Shown here: one piece after another, positions 1 to 11,571 of the stretch
Layout of the letters: each line of letters starts with the position of its first letter
Numbering within the stretch: position 1 is the stretch's first letter
Source of the DNA: Alcanivorax sp.
Lineage (GTDB): Bacteria; Pseudomonadota; Gammaproteobacteria; Pseudomonadales; Alcanivoracaceae
Reading direction: 5' to 3'
Length of the DNA stretch: 64,000 bases
Assembly (NCBI GenBank): GCA_022565695.1
Contig: JAIUME010000001.1
Span: 496,001 to 560,000, forward strand
Translations under genes and position numbers: made by a program
The notes under the pieces: model-generated
Seen by the model: only the letters and a program-made list of their open reading frames with translations
What the model was told of the DNA's origin: nothing
The model's database searches: none

Positions 1-110
1 GCCAGAATGACATGGCGCAGAATCCTGAAAATGAGGGTGTGCGCAGACTATCATGCCAGCGCATGCCGGCGAGAAAACATGTTGTCGACAGGATATGAGA
101 GAGGCCTGCC

Positions 111-920
111 ATGCCCGAATTGCCCGAAGTCGAGACCACGCGACGCGGCATCACCCCCCACCTGCATGAGCGCAGTATCGCCCGCGTGGTGTTGCGTCAG
201 CGTCAGCTGCGCTGGCCGGTGCCGGACGAGGTGGCAGGTCTGCGCCATGCGGCGGTGGGTGCCGTAACCCGGCGGGCCAAGTTTCTGCTGGTGGATCTGC
301 CTGGCGGGCAGATGCTGATGCACCTGGGTATGTCCGGGACCTTGCGGGTGCTGCCGGCGGACACGCCGCCGGGCAAGCATGATCATGCGGATTTCCTGCT
401 CGATAGTGGCCGCATGCTGCGTTTTAACGACCCGCGCCGTTTCGGTGCGCTGCTGTGGACCGCAACGCCGGGCCAGCATCCGTTGCTGGACCACCTTGGC
501 CCGGAGCCGCTTGGCCCGGACTTTGATGGCGCGTTGCTGTACCGGCTCTCCCGGGGACGCAGGCAAGGCATCAAGACCTTCATCATGGACAATCGTATTG
601 TCGTCGGGGTGGGCAATATCTACGCGCAGGAAAGTCTTTTCCTGGCCGGGATTCACCCCTCTCGTCCCGCCGGGCGGATCAGTGCCGCGCGCTATGAGCA
701 GTTGGCGGGTGCTATACGAGACGTGCTGACCCGTGCGATCGCTGCAGGTGGCACGACATTGCGTGATTTCAGCAGCGCGGAAGGCAAGCCGGGCTATTTC
801 AGCCAGGCGCTGGCCGTGTACGGTCGCGAAGGGCAGGCCTGTGTCCGCTGTGGCGCGGTCTTGCGGCTGGCGCGTCATGGTCAGCGCAGCACGACCTACT
901 GTGCGGGTTGTCAGACCTGA
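111..920 (+). CDS. mutM: Formamidopyrimidine-DNA glycosylase (Fpg/MutM)
   Basis: Base-excision repair enzyme removing 8-oxoguanine and formamidopyrimidines and nicking the abasic site. The 269-aa length fits the family. The protein begins MPELPEVE, in which Pro2 is the catalytic nucleophile and Glu3 the general acid; this fixes the start. A GNIYAQE motif of the helix-two-turn-helix lies in the middle. The C-terminus carries the zinc finger Cys-x2-Cys-x16-Cys-x2-Cys (CVRC ... CAGC). A weak GA-rich ribosome site (gagag) precedes the ATG. It stands alone, with small envelope genes downstream. All key residues are intact. Confidence 0.97.
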   Translation: MPELPEVETTRRGITPHLHERSIARVVLRQRQLRWPVPDEVAGLRHAAVGAVTRRAKFLLVDLPGGQMLMHLGMSGTLRVLPADTPPGKHDHADFLLDSGRMLRFNDPRRFGALLWTATPGQHPLLDHLGPEPLGPDFDGALLYRLSRGRRQGIKTFIMDNRIVVGVGNIYAQESLFLAGIHPSRPAGRISAARYEQLAGAIRDVLTRAIAAGGTTLRDFSSAEGKPGYFSQALAVYGREGQACVRCGAVLRLARHGQRSTTYCAGCQT

Positions 921-1087
921 AGCGAGCCTGAGGGCGGGTAAGCCGGTTTTCGGGGGTGCGGTTGCCGGTTTCACACCAAAGGTGTAGATTGTGACGCAAT
1001 TGCCTGTATATTAACCACTTAGCTGTCACACTGATGGCAACACTTTAACTATAACAAGCATTTAACAGACATTAAGAGGGATTGATC

Positions 1088-1447
1088 ATGCAGCGAGCCA
1101 AGCGCCCGGTCCTCTCCGGCATTCTTGCCGCCTCCCTGATCATGGTGGGAATGGCTCCGATAGCCGGACAAGCGGGGTCGGTGTATGCCGAAGATCGCCC
1201 CGGTGAAATAGCAACGATTGGCGACGCGGTATTCGTCCGGCCGGTCATGCTGGTGGTAACCGGTCTCGGCCTGGTTGCGTTCACCGCGTCGCTGCCGTTC
1301 AGTGCGCTCGGTGGCAATATTGAAGAGGCTGGTGAGACGCTGGTCAAGGCGCCTGCCCGTTCGACTTTTTTGCGCTGCCTGGGCTGCACCCCTGCTCAGC
1401 ATGAACAACGCGCATCAGAAAAAAGAACCCGAAACGCTAACCGATAA
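1088..1447 (+). CDS. Conserved small membrane/exported protein of unknown function
   Basis: 119 aa. The N-terminus (about residues 1-35) is hydrophobic and ends AGQAGSVYA, like a signal sequence or anchor. A second hydrophobic stretch follows around residues 50-75 (VMLVVTGLGLVAFTASLPFSALGG). A conserved-looking LRCLGCT motif lies near residue 100, and the tail is basic. Proteins of this layout are common and uncharacterised in Pseudomonas-like bacteria, sometimes misnamed multidrug transporters. I recognise no enzymatic motif. I chose ATG 1088 over an in-frame TTG two codons earlier. Confidence 0.6.
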   Translation: MQRAKRPVLSGILAASLIMVGMAPIAGQAGSVYAEDRPGEIATIGDAVFVRPVMLVVTGLGLVAFTASLPFSALGGNIEEAGETLVKAPARSTFLRCLGCTPAQHEQRASEKRTRNANR

Positions 1448-1514
1448 TAAAGAAGCAGCTTGCCTGCTCTCGTCGTGGGTTGCCCCACACGGGAGATGCT
1501 GAGGAGAACTGGGT

Positions 1515-2057
1515 ATGAAGAAGTACTGTATAAAAAAGTACTGCGCGGCGTTGGTGCTGTCTCTGGTCGGGGTGTCCGGTACGGCACAGGCGGACGCGCC
1601 GTATCAGGGTTATATCGGGATCAGTTACGCACAGCTTGAACAGTATGACCGCTTTTTTGGCGGAGACCGGTTTGATACAGGTGAAGTGTTTGTCCGTCTT
1701 GGCGGACGCTTGACTGATATTTTTGATTCGGAAATCAGGCTGGGGTCCACTATTCAGACCCAGAGCAATGCCGTTTTCGAGTTTCGGCACGATTATATCA
1801 TCACCGGCTTGTTGCGCGCGGGATACTCGTTCGGCGCATTTCGTCCCTACATAGCTGCCGGGTACACATTTGGGCAGGAGCGTTTGAAGATCGGGAGCGA
1901 TGAAGTAACCGACACGTTCCGTGATGTCTCATACGGTGGTGGTGTTGATGTCAGCCTCGGGGAGCGCTTGGGGCTTAATGTCGAGATGCTCAACTATTAT
2001 GAAATAGGTAATCTGCGGTTGCAGGGGCCTTCAGCCGGCGTCACCTGGCGTTTCTGA
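1515..2057 (+). CDS. Small outer-membrane beta-barrel protein
   Basis: 180 aa. A Lys-rich signal peptide (MKKYCIKKYC...) has a predicted cleavage after GTAQA at about residue 26. The mature part alternates polar and aromatic residues (YQGYIGISYAQLEQYD, FRPYIAAGYTFGQE) and ends in Phe (GVTWRF), the classic BamA recognition end of an OmpA/OmpW-like 8-strand barrel. GAGGAGAA lies just upstream of the ATG. It is followed 57 bp later by a lipoprotein gene, so the two may be co-expressed. Substrate or role unknown. Confidence 0.75.
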   Translation: MKKYCIKKYCAALVLSLVGVSGTAQADAPYQGYIGISYAQLEQYDRFFGGDRFDTGEVFVRLGGRLTDIFDSEIRLGSTIQTQSNAVFEFRHDYIITGLLRAGYSFGAFRPYIAAGYTFGQERLKIGSDEVTDTFRDVSYGGGVDVSLGERLGLNVEMLNYYEIGNLRLQGPSAGVTWRF

Positions 2058-2114
2058 GATGCGTTGCCCGGCAAATAAAGCCGGTGTTACAGACGATATA
2101 ATTGGGGAACAATA

Positions 2115-4625
2115 ATGAAAATGCGATTGGGGCTCATCTCTGGTTTCCTTGTCCTGCTCAGTGCGTGTGGCGGCGGCTCTTCTTCCGATGGCATCGCTCT
2201 GGGCCGGCCTGCAGTGGCTGTGGAGGGGCTGGAGCCAGGCCAGTCGGTCACGGTTCGCTTGAACAATTCCCAGAGCGACACGCTGATGTTCCAGGCAGAC
2301 GGGCGGCAAGTATTCCAGACGCAGGTCTCCAGTGCTGAATCGCATTCCGTGTCCCGTATCGGTCAGGTAGGGGATCCGCAATGCACGTTCTCGGGTTCTA
2401 CATCTGTTTCATCTTCCAACCCCAAGGTCACGCATAGAATGGTCTGCGGGGCTTCTGGCGAGGAGCCAGGCCCTGGTGACGGTGGAGAAGATGTGGTGTT
2501 GCAGATGACCCTGACACTGACGGATGCCAATGGCAGTGCGGTGGGAACGGTCAGTAACCCGATTACGGCAACTCGCCCCGGCAGAGTTCGTGCTCTCTTC
2601 CTGGATCGCGGCAACCCCATCGCCAATCGAGTCGTCACGTTTCAGTCATCATTGGGTGAGCTGAATCCATCATCTGGCACGGCGCTGACAGACGGTTCCG
2701 GTGTGGCGCAAATTGAGTTGCTGTCTGGCCAGCAGGCCGGGGCTGGTCTGATTACTGCGTCGGCATCCTTTGGTGTCGCTTCGATAACGCGAGAATACGG
2801 CTTCCAGACGGCCGGCGGGTCAGACGGCGGCGGGCCGGCCCCGACTGAAGATCTGGCACTTGGAACCGGATCGGGTGGCAGTTTTCAGGATGGTGTGCTT
2901 GCCGTGTCTTCCACTTCGGTGGGCGCGGGTTCATCCCTCAACGTCAATGCCAATATCGTTGTGCTCCCAGGCAATGCGCTCTGGTCTGGCGTGACCGAAG
3001 TACGCTTTTCGTCAACGTGCGCGTCACAAGGGCGTGCCGAGATTGATTCGCCTGTGAACGCCATTGCCGGTTCTGCCTTTACGTCATACCGACCGTTGAG
3101 TGGTTGTACGTCAGATGTTATTCGTGCCACGGCCAACCTAGGTGGGGTAGAGCGTGTGGCATTGTCGCCGGAGATAAGCATCTCCCAGTCGCCCTCTAAC
3201 TCCATTGCTTTCAACGGCGCGACACCTCCTGTCATCGGGCTCAGGGGGTCGGCGCAAGCTGATGTGCCCGAGACGTCTGTCATGCGTTTCGTTGTGCGTG
3301 ACAGTAACGGTGATGCCGTGGGCGCCGGAGTCGATGTGGATTTTGAGGTAGTGGCGGGTACTGGCGGATTTGGCATTACGTCAGACATGACGGGGACGAC
3401 CAACAGCAGCGGGGTGGTGAGTGTCACGGTGCGCAGTGGAACGGTGCCAACGGTAGGCACGGTACGTGCTCGAGTCGTCGGAACGGAGATTGAAGGTACG
3501 GGTTCGGTCTCGGTGCAGACCGGGGTGGCCAGCCAGGATCGTTTCTCGATAGCGATGGAAACGCTGAATCCTGCCGCAGGCAACCATCAAGGTGTCCAGG
3601 TCGTTGTTTCAGCGCGTGCCGCGGACCGCTTCGGCAACTGGGTGCAAGATGGCACACAAATCAATTTCACCACTGAACTGGGTGATATTCAGCCCAGCTG
3701 TGAAACACAAGGCGGTGGCTGTTCTGTGCTCTGGACGAGCCAGGCCATAGAGACCAAGCATTTTGACGCGAATCGCGCTGACCGGACAACGGCGGTCGAA
3801 TGTTATCTGGGCGATCCCAATCGTCGACATCGGGAGGGTTTGCTGAATACTGTGTCCTGCGGTGAGCATGACCGATTTGGTCGTTCGACCATCACGGCCT
3901 GGGCCGTGGGCGAAGAAGCATTCGCTGACGCCAATGGCAATAATATCTTCGATATCGGGGAAGACTGGATTGCCCTGCCGGAAGCATTCCGCGATGACAA
4001 TGAAACGGGGATCCGGACCAGTTCCATGGGACATATTGATACGTTCATGGACTTCAATGAAGATGGCGCCTACAACCAGCCGGGGACACTGTTTCGAGGG
4101 TTGGGATGTAGCACGGCTGCTCGAGACGCCGGACATTGCGCTCAGCTGGCAAATGTGCGCGCTTCGGGCCTGATCGTCTTGTCGACCGACCAGGTCCGCA
4201 TGTACGTATATCCTCGAGTAGCAGATTTTTCGAATGCTGAATGGACGGCGCCGGGCGGCGGTAGCCCGCAGATATGGGGCAATACGGTTCTTAGCGGTGT
4301 GACGCCAGGTGCTCCCGCGGGTTACGTGATCGGAGCGGGTGGCCAGGTTGAGGCCATCAACCTGCGCGATGCCCGCTTCACTGTAGTGGTATCGGATCGC
4401 AATGGTAATGCGCCACCAATCGGCACGACGTTGGGTGTTGATGGGGGTGATATGGATGTTGTCGGCCAGCAAACCTGCCAGGCCGCAAACCAGATTGAGG
4501 CATTGGTCTGCGATTTCAGGGTTCGTTACGATGGTGATGAAATCGGCGGGATAGCGCCTGTTGTCTTCCAGGTTGTTTCGGAAGGGCTGTCAGTGTTTCA
4601 TGATGTGGATGTGACTATTCCCTGA
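2115..4625 (+). CDS. Large surface lipoprotein with bacterial Ig-like (Big-1) domains
   Basis: 836 aa. A lipoprotein signal peptide ends LLSACGGG, so Cys18 would be lipidated. A Gly/Ser linker follows. An Ig-like module lies near residues 130-230 and a clear Big-1 (intimin/invasin type) module near residues 375-470, with SNGDAVGAGVDVDFEV and TNSSGVVSVTVRSG. A second Big-1-like unit follows, then a Cys-containing C-terminal region with Asp/Asn-rich, calcium-site-like stretches (FADANGNNIFDIGEDW, DFNEDGAYNQ). This suggests an extracellular adhesive or structural role (inference). A strong terminator follows directly. Confidence 0.75.
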   Translation: MKMRLGLISGFLVLLSACGGGSSSDGIALGRPAVAVEGLEPGQSVTVRLNNSQSDTLMFQADGRQVFQTQVSSAESHSVSRIGQVGDPQCTFSGSTSVSSSNPKVTHRMVCGASGEEPGPGDGGEDVVLQMTLTLTDANGSAVGTVSNPITATRPGRVRALFLDRGNPIANRVVTFQSSLGELNPSSGTALTDGSGVAQIELLSGQQAGAGLITASASFGVASITREYGFQTAGGSDGGGPAPTEDLALGTGSGGSFQDGVLAVSSTSVGAGSSLNVNANIVVLPGNALWSGVTEVRFSSTCASQGRAEIDSPVNAIAGSAFTSYRPLSGCTSDVIRATANLGGVERVALSPEISISQSPSNSIAFNGATPPVIGLRGSAQADVPETSVMRFVVRDSNGDAVGAGVDVDFEVVAGTGGFGITSDMTGTTNSSGVVSVTVRSGTVPTVGTVRARVVGTEIEGTGSVSVQTGVASQDRFSIAMETLNPAAGNHQGVQVVVSARAADRFGNWVQDGTQINFTTELGDIQPSCETQGGGCSVLWTSQAIETKHFDANRADRTTAVECYLGDPNRRHREGLLNTVSCGEHDRFGRSTITAWAVGEEAFADANGNNIFDIGEDWIALPEAFRDDNETGIRTSSMGHIDTFMDFNEDGAYNQPGTLFRGLGCSTAARDAGHCAQLANVRASGLIVLSTDQVRMYVYPRVADFSNAEWTAPGGGSPQIWGNTVLSGVTPGAPAGYVIGAGGQVEAINLRDARFTVVVSDRNGNAPPIGTTLGVDGGDMDVVGQQTCQAANQIEALVCDFRVRYDGDEIGGIAPVVFQVVSEGLSVFHDVDVTIP

Positions 4626-4653
4626 GCGGTAAGCTCCTGAACAGTAAAGCCTC

Positions 4654-4685
4654 AAAAAAACGCCCCGCATAGCGGGGCGTTTTTT
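4654..4685. terminator. Bidirectional intrinsic terminator
   Basis: The perfect stem CGCCCCGC/GCGGGGCG has a two-base loop. It is flanked by an A-run on the left and a T-run on the right, so it can end both the Big-1 lipoprotein gene and the convergent ggt gene. Confidence 0.9.
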
Positions 4686-4700
4686 CAGGTGGCAAAAAGG

Positions 4701-6416
4701 TTACTCTCGCCAGTCGATCACCGTCGCCTGACCCTCGCCTCTGGGATCGGATGCGCTCTGAACCTCCCCGCTGGTGAGGATGTGTATGGCCTGCATATCG
4801 CCATAATCGCGCCCCACTGATTCCACCTTGTGGCCCCGGGCACGCAGCGTTTGCAGCGTTTCGCTCTCCAGCATGCCCGGCTCCGTCTGCACAAGATCCG
4901 GCAGATACTGGTGGTGGTAGCGGCCGGTGCCGACCCACTGCGCTACCGGCTCGCCCGCCAGCGCCTGCTGGATGCCCAGCAACACCATCGTGATAATACG
5001 GCTGCCGCCCGGTGTCCCGAGGATCGCGACCTGATCATCCCATTCCACGAAAGTCGGCGTCATCGATGACAGCGGACGTTTGCCCGGTGCGATGGCGTTG
5101 GCCTGACTGCCGACCAGGCCGTAGGCATTGGGCGCGCCGGGGTGAGCGGAAAAGTCATCCATCTCATTGTTCAGCAGAATGCCGGTACCCGGTACGGTAA
5201 AGCCGGAGCCGAAGGGCAGGTTGATGCTCAGCGTCGCCGCGACCCGGTTGCCGTAGGCATCGAGAATCGAGAAGTGCGTGGTATGCGGCCCTTCGGGCTG
5301 ATCAACAGGTTGTCCGAGTTCGGCACTGGGTGTCGGCCGGTCGAGACGGATGCTGCTGGCCAGTTCGCGCGCATGCTCCTGGCTGAGCAGGCGTTGCAGA
5401 GGGATGTCGACGAAGTCCGGATCGCCCAGATGCACCGCCCGGTCATAGTAGGCGCGGCGCATGGCCTCGACGTTCAGGTGAGGCAGTAGCGCCGGGTCGA
5501 TGTCGCCGTCGTTGAACTCCGCCAGCATGTTGAAGACCTGTGCCAGCACGACGCCGCCTGAAGAGGGCGGCGGTGCCGACACGATGCGCGCGCCGCGAAA
5601 TTCACTCACAATCGGTTCCCGCTCTACGACCTGGTAATCCTTCAGATCCTGCAGCCGCCAGATGCCGCCGGCCGCACGTACGGCGCGGACGAGCTGTTCT
5701 GCCAGTGGACCCTCGTAGAAGCCGGCATGGCCTTCCCGGCCCAGTTGCACCAGCACCCTGGCGAGGTCTGGCTGGCGGATGACGTGGCCCAGCGGCGGGA
5801 CTTCGCCGTCATGCAGAAAAATCTCCCGGGTGGGCGCGAAATCCCGCATGACGCTTTCCCGGAAGCCAGCCAGCATCCGGTAGCGCTCGCCGACCGGAAA
5901 GCCCTCCTCGGCCAGCTGAATCGCGGGGGCCAGTGAAAGACTGAGCGGCAAGGCACCATAGTGTTCGGCGAGGTGTGCAAAGGCCGCAGCCTGTCCGGGG
6001 ATGGCTGCCGCCGTGGGGCCATTGAGTGCATGGCCGCGGACGACATCGCCATTGCTGTCGAGATACATGTCCGCGCTGGCCTCACCAGGGGCGCGTTCCC
6101 GTGCATCCAGCATCGTCTGGTAGCCGTCCTCGGCCCGGTGCAGAAGCCAGAAGCCGCCACCGCCGAGGCCGGAGCCAGCGGGCTCTACAACGCCCAGCGC
6201 GGCGGCAACGGCGATGGCGGCATCGAAGGCATTGCCACCCACCGCCAGCACTTGCAGCCCGGCTTCGGTGGCCAGGGGGTGCGCGCTGGCGATGGCCGCC
6301 GGGTTGCGCGGTGCTTCTGAGGCCTGTGCGGCGAGGGCGCCGGTGCTGAACAGCACCAGCGAGAAGGAAAGGAACCAGCGCGCCGTAACGCGGGGAGAGC
6401 GAATCGGTTCAGCCAT
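4701..6416 (-). CDS. ggt: Gamma-glutamyltranspeptidase (periplasmic, self-processing)
   Basis: Ntn-hydrolase that cleaves or transfers the gamma-glutamyl group of glutathione. The 571 aa match the usual ~580. A signal peptide (residues ~9-30, FSLVLFSTGALAAQA) exports it. The proenzyme cleaves itself before the catalytic Thr in HTTHFS (Thr379), giving large and small subunits. GSGLGGGGF near residue 82 and PLSSMTPT, which binds the donor in the small subunit, are present. It converges on the Big-1 lipoprotein gene and lies downstream of coaD on the same strand. Confidence 0.95.
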   Translation of the reverse strand: MAEPIRSPRVTARWFLSFSLVLFSTGALAAQASEAPRNPAAIASAHPLATEAGLQVLAVGGNAFDAAIAVAAALGVVEPAGSGLGGGGFWLLHRAEDGYQTMLDARERAPGEASADMYLDSNGDVVRGHALNGPTAAAIPGQAAAFAHLAEHYGALPLSLSLAPAIQLAEEGFPVGERYRMLAGFRESVMRDFAPTREIFLHDGEVPPLGHVIRQPDLARVLVQLGREGHAGFYEGPLAEQLVRAVRAAGGIWRLQDLKDYQVVEREPIVSEFRGARIVSAPPPSSGGVVLAQVFNMLAEFNDGDIDPALLPHLNVEAMRRAYYDRAVHLGDPDFVDIPLQRLLSQEHARELASSIRLDRPTPSAELGQPVDQPEGPHTTHFSILDAYGNRVAATLSINLPFGSGFTVPGTGILLNNEMDDFSAHPGAPNAYGLVGSQANAIAPGKRPLSSMTPTFVEWDDQVAILGTPGGSRIITMVLLGIQQALAGEPVAQWVGTGRYHHQYLPDLVQTEPGMLESETLQTLRARGHKVESVGRDYGDMQAIHILTSGEVQSASDPRGEGQATVIDWRE

Positions 6417-6434
6417 GGAGCCTGCTCCTGAGGG

Positions 6435-8709
<2,275 letters not shown>

Positions 8710-8713
<4 letters not shown>

Positions 8714-9267
8714 GCGGCAATTACCTTTTTCGGTGATCCGGGATAGCCGGTACTGCGGGCGCCTTCTTCAGTGAGATACCAGGCCCACAGCAGCGGCTGG
8801 CTGATGGCGCGCAGGGACAGACGGGAGAGCTCGTAGTTGCGCTGCTGCCATCGGCTGACGGTGTCCGTCAGCTGCGCCGTGTCCTGACTGGCGAAGTGAC
8901 GCCAGCTGCCGGTGAAGAAGCGGCGCATGGGCGCCATCTGCAACGCATCCAGGAGTTGGTGCAGATCAGCAATGGCGCCGGGCGCCGCGCTGTCGAGCAG
9001 TTGATCCATGCCGCGCAACGCCTGCTCGATGTTGTCGTCGGTAGGCGCAAAGGCGCCGACCAGTAACACGGGCACCAGGGGTCGTAGCAGGTCGAGGTCG
9101 GCATCGCGCAGTTGGCGATAGCCGCTGGCAGGGGCCTTGTTGCTGGCGCAACCACTGACCGTGGCCAGGGTGGCGCCGGAGGCGACCACCGCGGAACCGA
9201 TCAGCCCGAAGCGAATGAAGTCGCGCCGGCTTTCGCTGGCCGGGGCTTGCCCGGCGATGTTGTTCAT
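8710..9267 (-). CDS. Tat-exported small partner protein of the GMC oxidoreductase
   Basis: 185 aa. A twin-arginine signal (SESRRDFIRFGLIG, then a hydrophobic stretch) runs into VSGCAS, so the protein may be Tat-exported and lipidated at the Cys. The rest is helical, with no catalytic motif, resembling the small subunits that accompany membrane GMC dehydrogenases (gluconate 2-dehydrogenase subunit 3-like). Translational coupling to the GMC gene by a 4-bp overlap supports a complex. If so, the GMC protein, which lacks its own signal, may hitchhike through Tat (inference). Confidence 0.65.
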
Positions 9268-9274
9268 GGGCGCC

Positions 9275-10717
9275 TTACTTCATCAGGAACTTGTAGATGA
9301 AGCCATGCATGCGATTGCCGAACGGCGGCAGGATATTGCGCGTGGCATTGATGCGCCCCTTGCGGAATACGCCCTTGCCCTTGCTGAAGGTATAGAAACC
9401 CTCGGGGCCATGATAATGCCCCATGCCGGAATCGCCGATGCCACCGAAAGGAATGTCATCAATGCCGACGTGGCTCATGGTGTCGTTCAGGCAGGCGCCA
9501 CCGGAGTGGGTGTGCGTCATGACGTAATTGGCGCGTTCACTGTTCCAGTCGAAGTAGTACAGCGCCAGCGGACGGGGCCGGTCATTGACGTAGTTGATGG
9601 CCTGGTCGATGTCGTCATAGGGCTGCACGATCATCAGCGGGCCGAAGATTTCGTCCTGGGCGATCTTCATGTCGTCGGTGACATCCAGCACCAGCGTAAA
9701 GGGCATCTTGCGGGTGTTGCTGAAATCCTCGTTGCCCGGGTTGATCTCGACAACGCGGGCGCCTTTGGCGCGGGCGTCGCTCAGGTAACCCTGCAGGCGC
9801 TGATACTGGCGGTCATTGATGACGCTGGTGACGTCCTGGTTATTCACCATGGTCGGGTACATGCTGCCGACCTGGGCTCCGAAGGCGTCAATGAATTCAT
9901 CCACGCGCGAGCGTGGGCACATGACGTAATCCGGGGCGACGCAGGTCTGGCCGGCGTTGAAGCATTTGCCGAAGGCGATGCGTTCCACAGCGTCCTGCAT
10001 CGGGAAGTCGGGGCCGATGATGGTCGGGCTTTTGCCGCCCAACTCCAGTGTCACCGGTGTCAGGTTTTCGGCGGCAGCGCGCATGATGTGACGGCCCACC
10101 GAAGTAGAGCCGGTAAACAGCAAGTGATCGAACGGCAGCTTCGAGAATGCCGCGCCGACTTCCACTTCACCGTTGACCACGGCCACATGGTCGGCACTGA
10201 ACGTCTTGCCAATCAGTTCTTCCAGCAGCGCGCCAGCATGTGGGGTGGCCTCGCTCATCTTGATCATCACGCGGTTGCCGGCAGCCAGTGCCGCCAGCAA
10301 CGGGCCGATGGCCAGATACAGCGGATAGTTCCAGGGCACGATCACGCCGACCACGCCCACCGGCTGATAGATCACCTGGGCGGAGCCGGGGAAACCCATG
10401 CTGCCGGTCTTGCGCTTTTGCGGTTTCATCCACTTGCGCAGGCGCTTGCTGTAATACTTGATGCCTTCCAGGCTGGTCAGCACTTCAGCGATCTTGGTTT
10501 CGTCCGGGGAGCGGCTGCCGAAGTCCTTGTTCAGGGCGTCGGTGATGCGGTCCAGATTGTCCAGCAGCATCGGCTTGATGCGCGCAAGATGCTCCTTGCG
10601 CTCTTCGGCAGAGGGGTAAGGATGCCGGCGAAACGCCGCCTTCTGTTGCTCGAAAAGTGACTGCAGTTGGCTGAGGTCTGCGTGCTGGCTGTGCATTGTC
10701 TTGACTTCGGCGACCAT
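9275..10717 (-). CDS. Coniferyl-aldehyde-type NAD(P) aldehyde dehydrogenase
   Basis: 480 aa ALDH superfamily member that oxidises an aldehyde to the acid. Motifs: ELGGKSP with the general-base Glu, FNAGQTCVAPDYV with the catalytic Cys, and PWNYPLYLAIGPLLAALAAGN of the cofactor fold. The C-terminal hydrophobic/basic tail (GFIYKFLMK) is typical of the coniferyl/fatty aldehyde subgroup and could touch the membrane. GGGAGG precedes the ATG. First gene of the minus operon with the Tat protein and GMC enzyme, divergent from the TetR gene. Confidence 0.88.
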   Translation of the reverse strand: MVAEVKTMHSQHADLSQLQSLFEQQKAAFRRHPYPSAEERKEHLARIKPMLLDNLDRITDALNKDFGSRSPDETKIAEVLTSLEGIKYYSKRLRKWMKPQKRKTGSMGFPGSAQVIYQPVGVVGVIVPWNYPLYLAIGPLLAALAAGNRVMIKMSEATPHAGALLEELIGKTFSADHVAVVNGEVEVGAAFSKLPFDHLLFTGSTSVGRHIMRAAAENLTPVTLELGGKSPTIIGPDFPMQDAVERIAFGKCFNAGQTCVAPDYVMCPRSRVDEFIDAFGAQVGSMYPTMVNNQDVTSVINDRQYQRLQGYLSDARAKGARVVEINPGNEDFSNTRKMPFTLVLDVTDDMKIAQDEIFGPLMIVQPYDDIDQAINYVNDRPRPLALYYFDWNSERANYVMTHTHSGGACLNDTMSHVGIDDIPFGGIGDSGMGHYHGPEGFYTFSKGKGVFRKGRINATRNILPPFGNRMHGFIYKFLMK

Positions 10718-10807
10718 GGTGCGCCTCCCTGGGTTTGAAGCCGGGCCCCGGTGTGTCCGTGGCCCGTGAAGTGGGGAACATATTGTTTATGTTGTTGTGC
10801 TCGATTC

Positions 10808-10825
10808 TTAGAGCAATTACTCTAA
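10808..10825. promoter_or_regulatory. Palindrome in ALDH/TetR divergent promoter, candidate TetR operator
   Basis: TTAGAGCAATTACTCTAA has 6-bp perfect arms (TTAGAG/CTCTAA) around a nearly symmetric core. It sits between the divergent aldehyde dehydrogenase and TetR genes, where an autoregulating TetR protein normally binds. Binding itself is inference. Confidence 0.6.
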
Positions 10826-10877
10826 CTGTCAATCAGCTTACTGTTAACCGGTTTTTCCGCCCCGCTATTGGCCCAAT

Positions 10878-11555
10878 ATGACCAGCACCCGCGAACGTAT
10901 CCTCGAGACCAGCCTGGCGCTCTTCAACCGGGACGGTGAGCGCAATGTCACCACCAACCATATCGCTGAAGCGCTGGGGATCAGTCCGGGCAATCTGTAC
11001 TACCACTTCCGTAACAAGGCAGACATCGTCTTCAGCCTGTTCGAGCGTTACGAGCAGATCGTGACCGGGTTCCTGAGTGTGCCGGATGACCGGCCGCTGA
11101 CCTGGGAAGACAAGATCGGTTACTTCGAGGCGATTCTGGAGAGTATGTGGGGCGCCCGCTTTTTCCACCGGGACCTGGGGCATCTGCTGAATCAGGATGA
11201 CCGCCTGCGCGAGCGATACGGGGTGTTCGTCCGGCAGAGTCTGGATCGCGGCTTGCTGGTGTATGAGGGGATGCGCAGGGCGGCGCTGATCGATGCCAGC
11301 GACGAGACGCTGCGCGCCTTGCTGGTCAACACCTGGGTACTGGCTGCTTCCTGGGCAAGCTTCGTCCACAGTCTTGTTTCCCCGGCACGACGCAATGAGG
11401 CACTGGATCGCACCCTGCTGCGCCAGGGTATCTATCAGATCATTTGCCTGGAGGCGCCCTACCTGCGTGGTGAGGCGCAAGACCACCTGGCGGAAATGAA
11501 GGCGCGTTACAGCGAGCAGGGCACCGACACTATGGCGCTGTTGTTCGGTGGCTGA
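10878..11555 (+). CDS. TetR-family transcriptional regulator
   Basis: 225 aa. The N-terminal TetR helix-turn-helix (residues ~1-50) reads TRERILETSLALFNRDGERNVTTNHIAEALGI, then SPGNLYYHFRNKADI, very typical. The C-terminal ligand domain is variable, so the inducer cannot be read off. It is divergent from the ALDH-Tat-GMC operon with a palindrome in the gap and is the likely repressor of that operon and of itself. Confidence 0.88.
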   Translation: MTSTRERILETSLALFNRDGERNVTTNHIAEALGISPGNLYYHFRNKADIVFSLFERYEQIVTGFLSVPDDRPLTWEDKIGYFEAILESMWGARFFHRDLGHLLNQDDRLRERYGVFVRQSLDRGLLVYEGMRRAALIDASDETLRALLVNTWVLAASWASFVHSLVSPARRNEALDRTLLRQGIYQIICLEAPYLRGEAQDHLAEMKARYSEQGTDTMALLFGG

Positions 11556-11571
11556 CTTTAGCGCCCGGGCC

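Noticed and set aside
51-974. Long minus-strand reading frame opposite mutM
   Set aside because: It is the antisense shadow of mutM, with no domain-like sequence; MutM motifs prove the plus strand.
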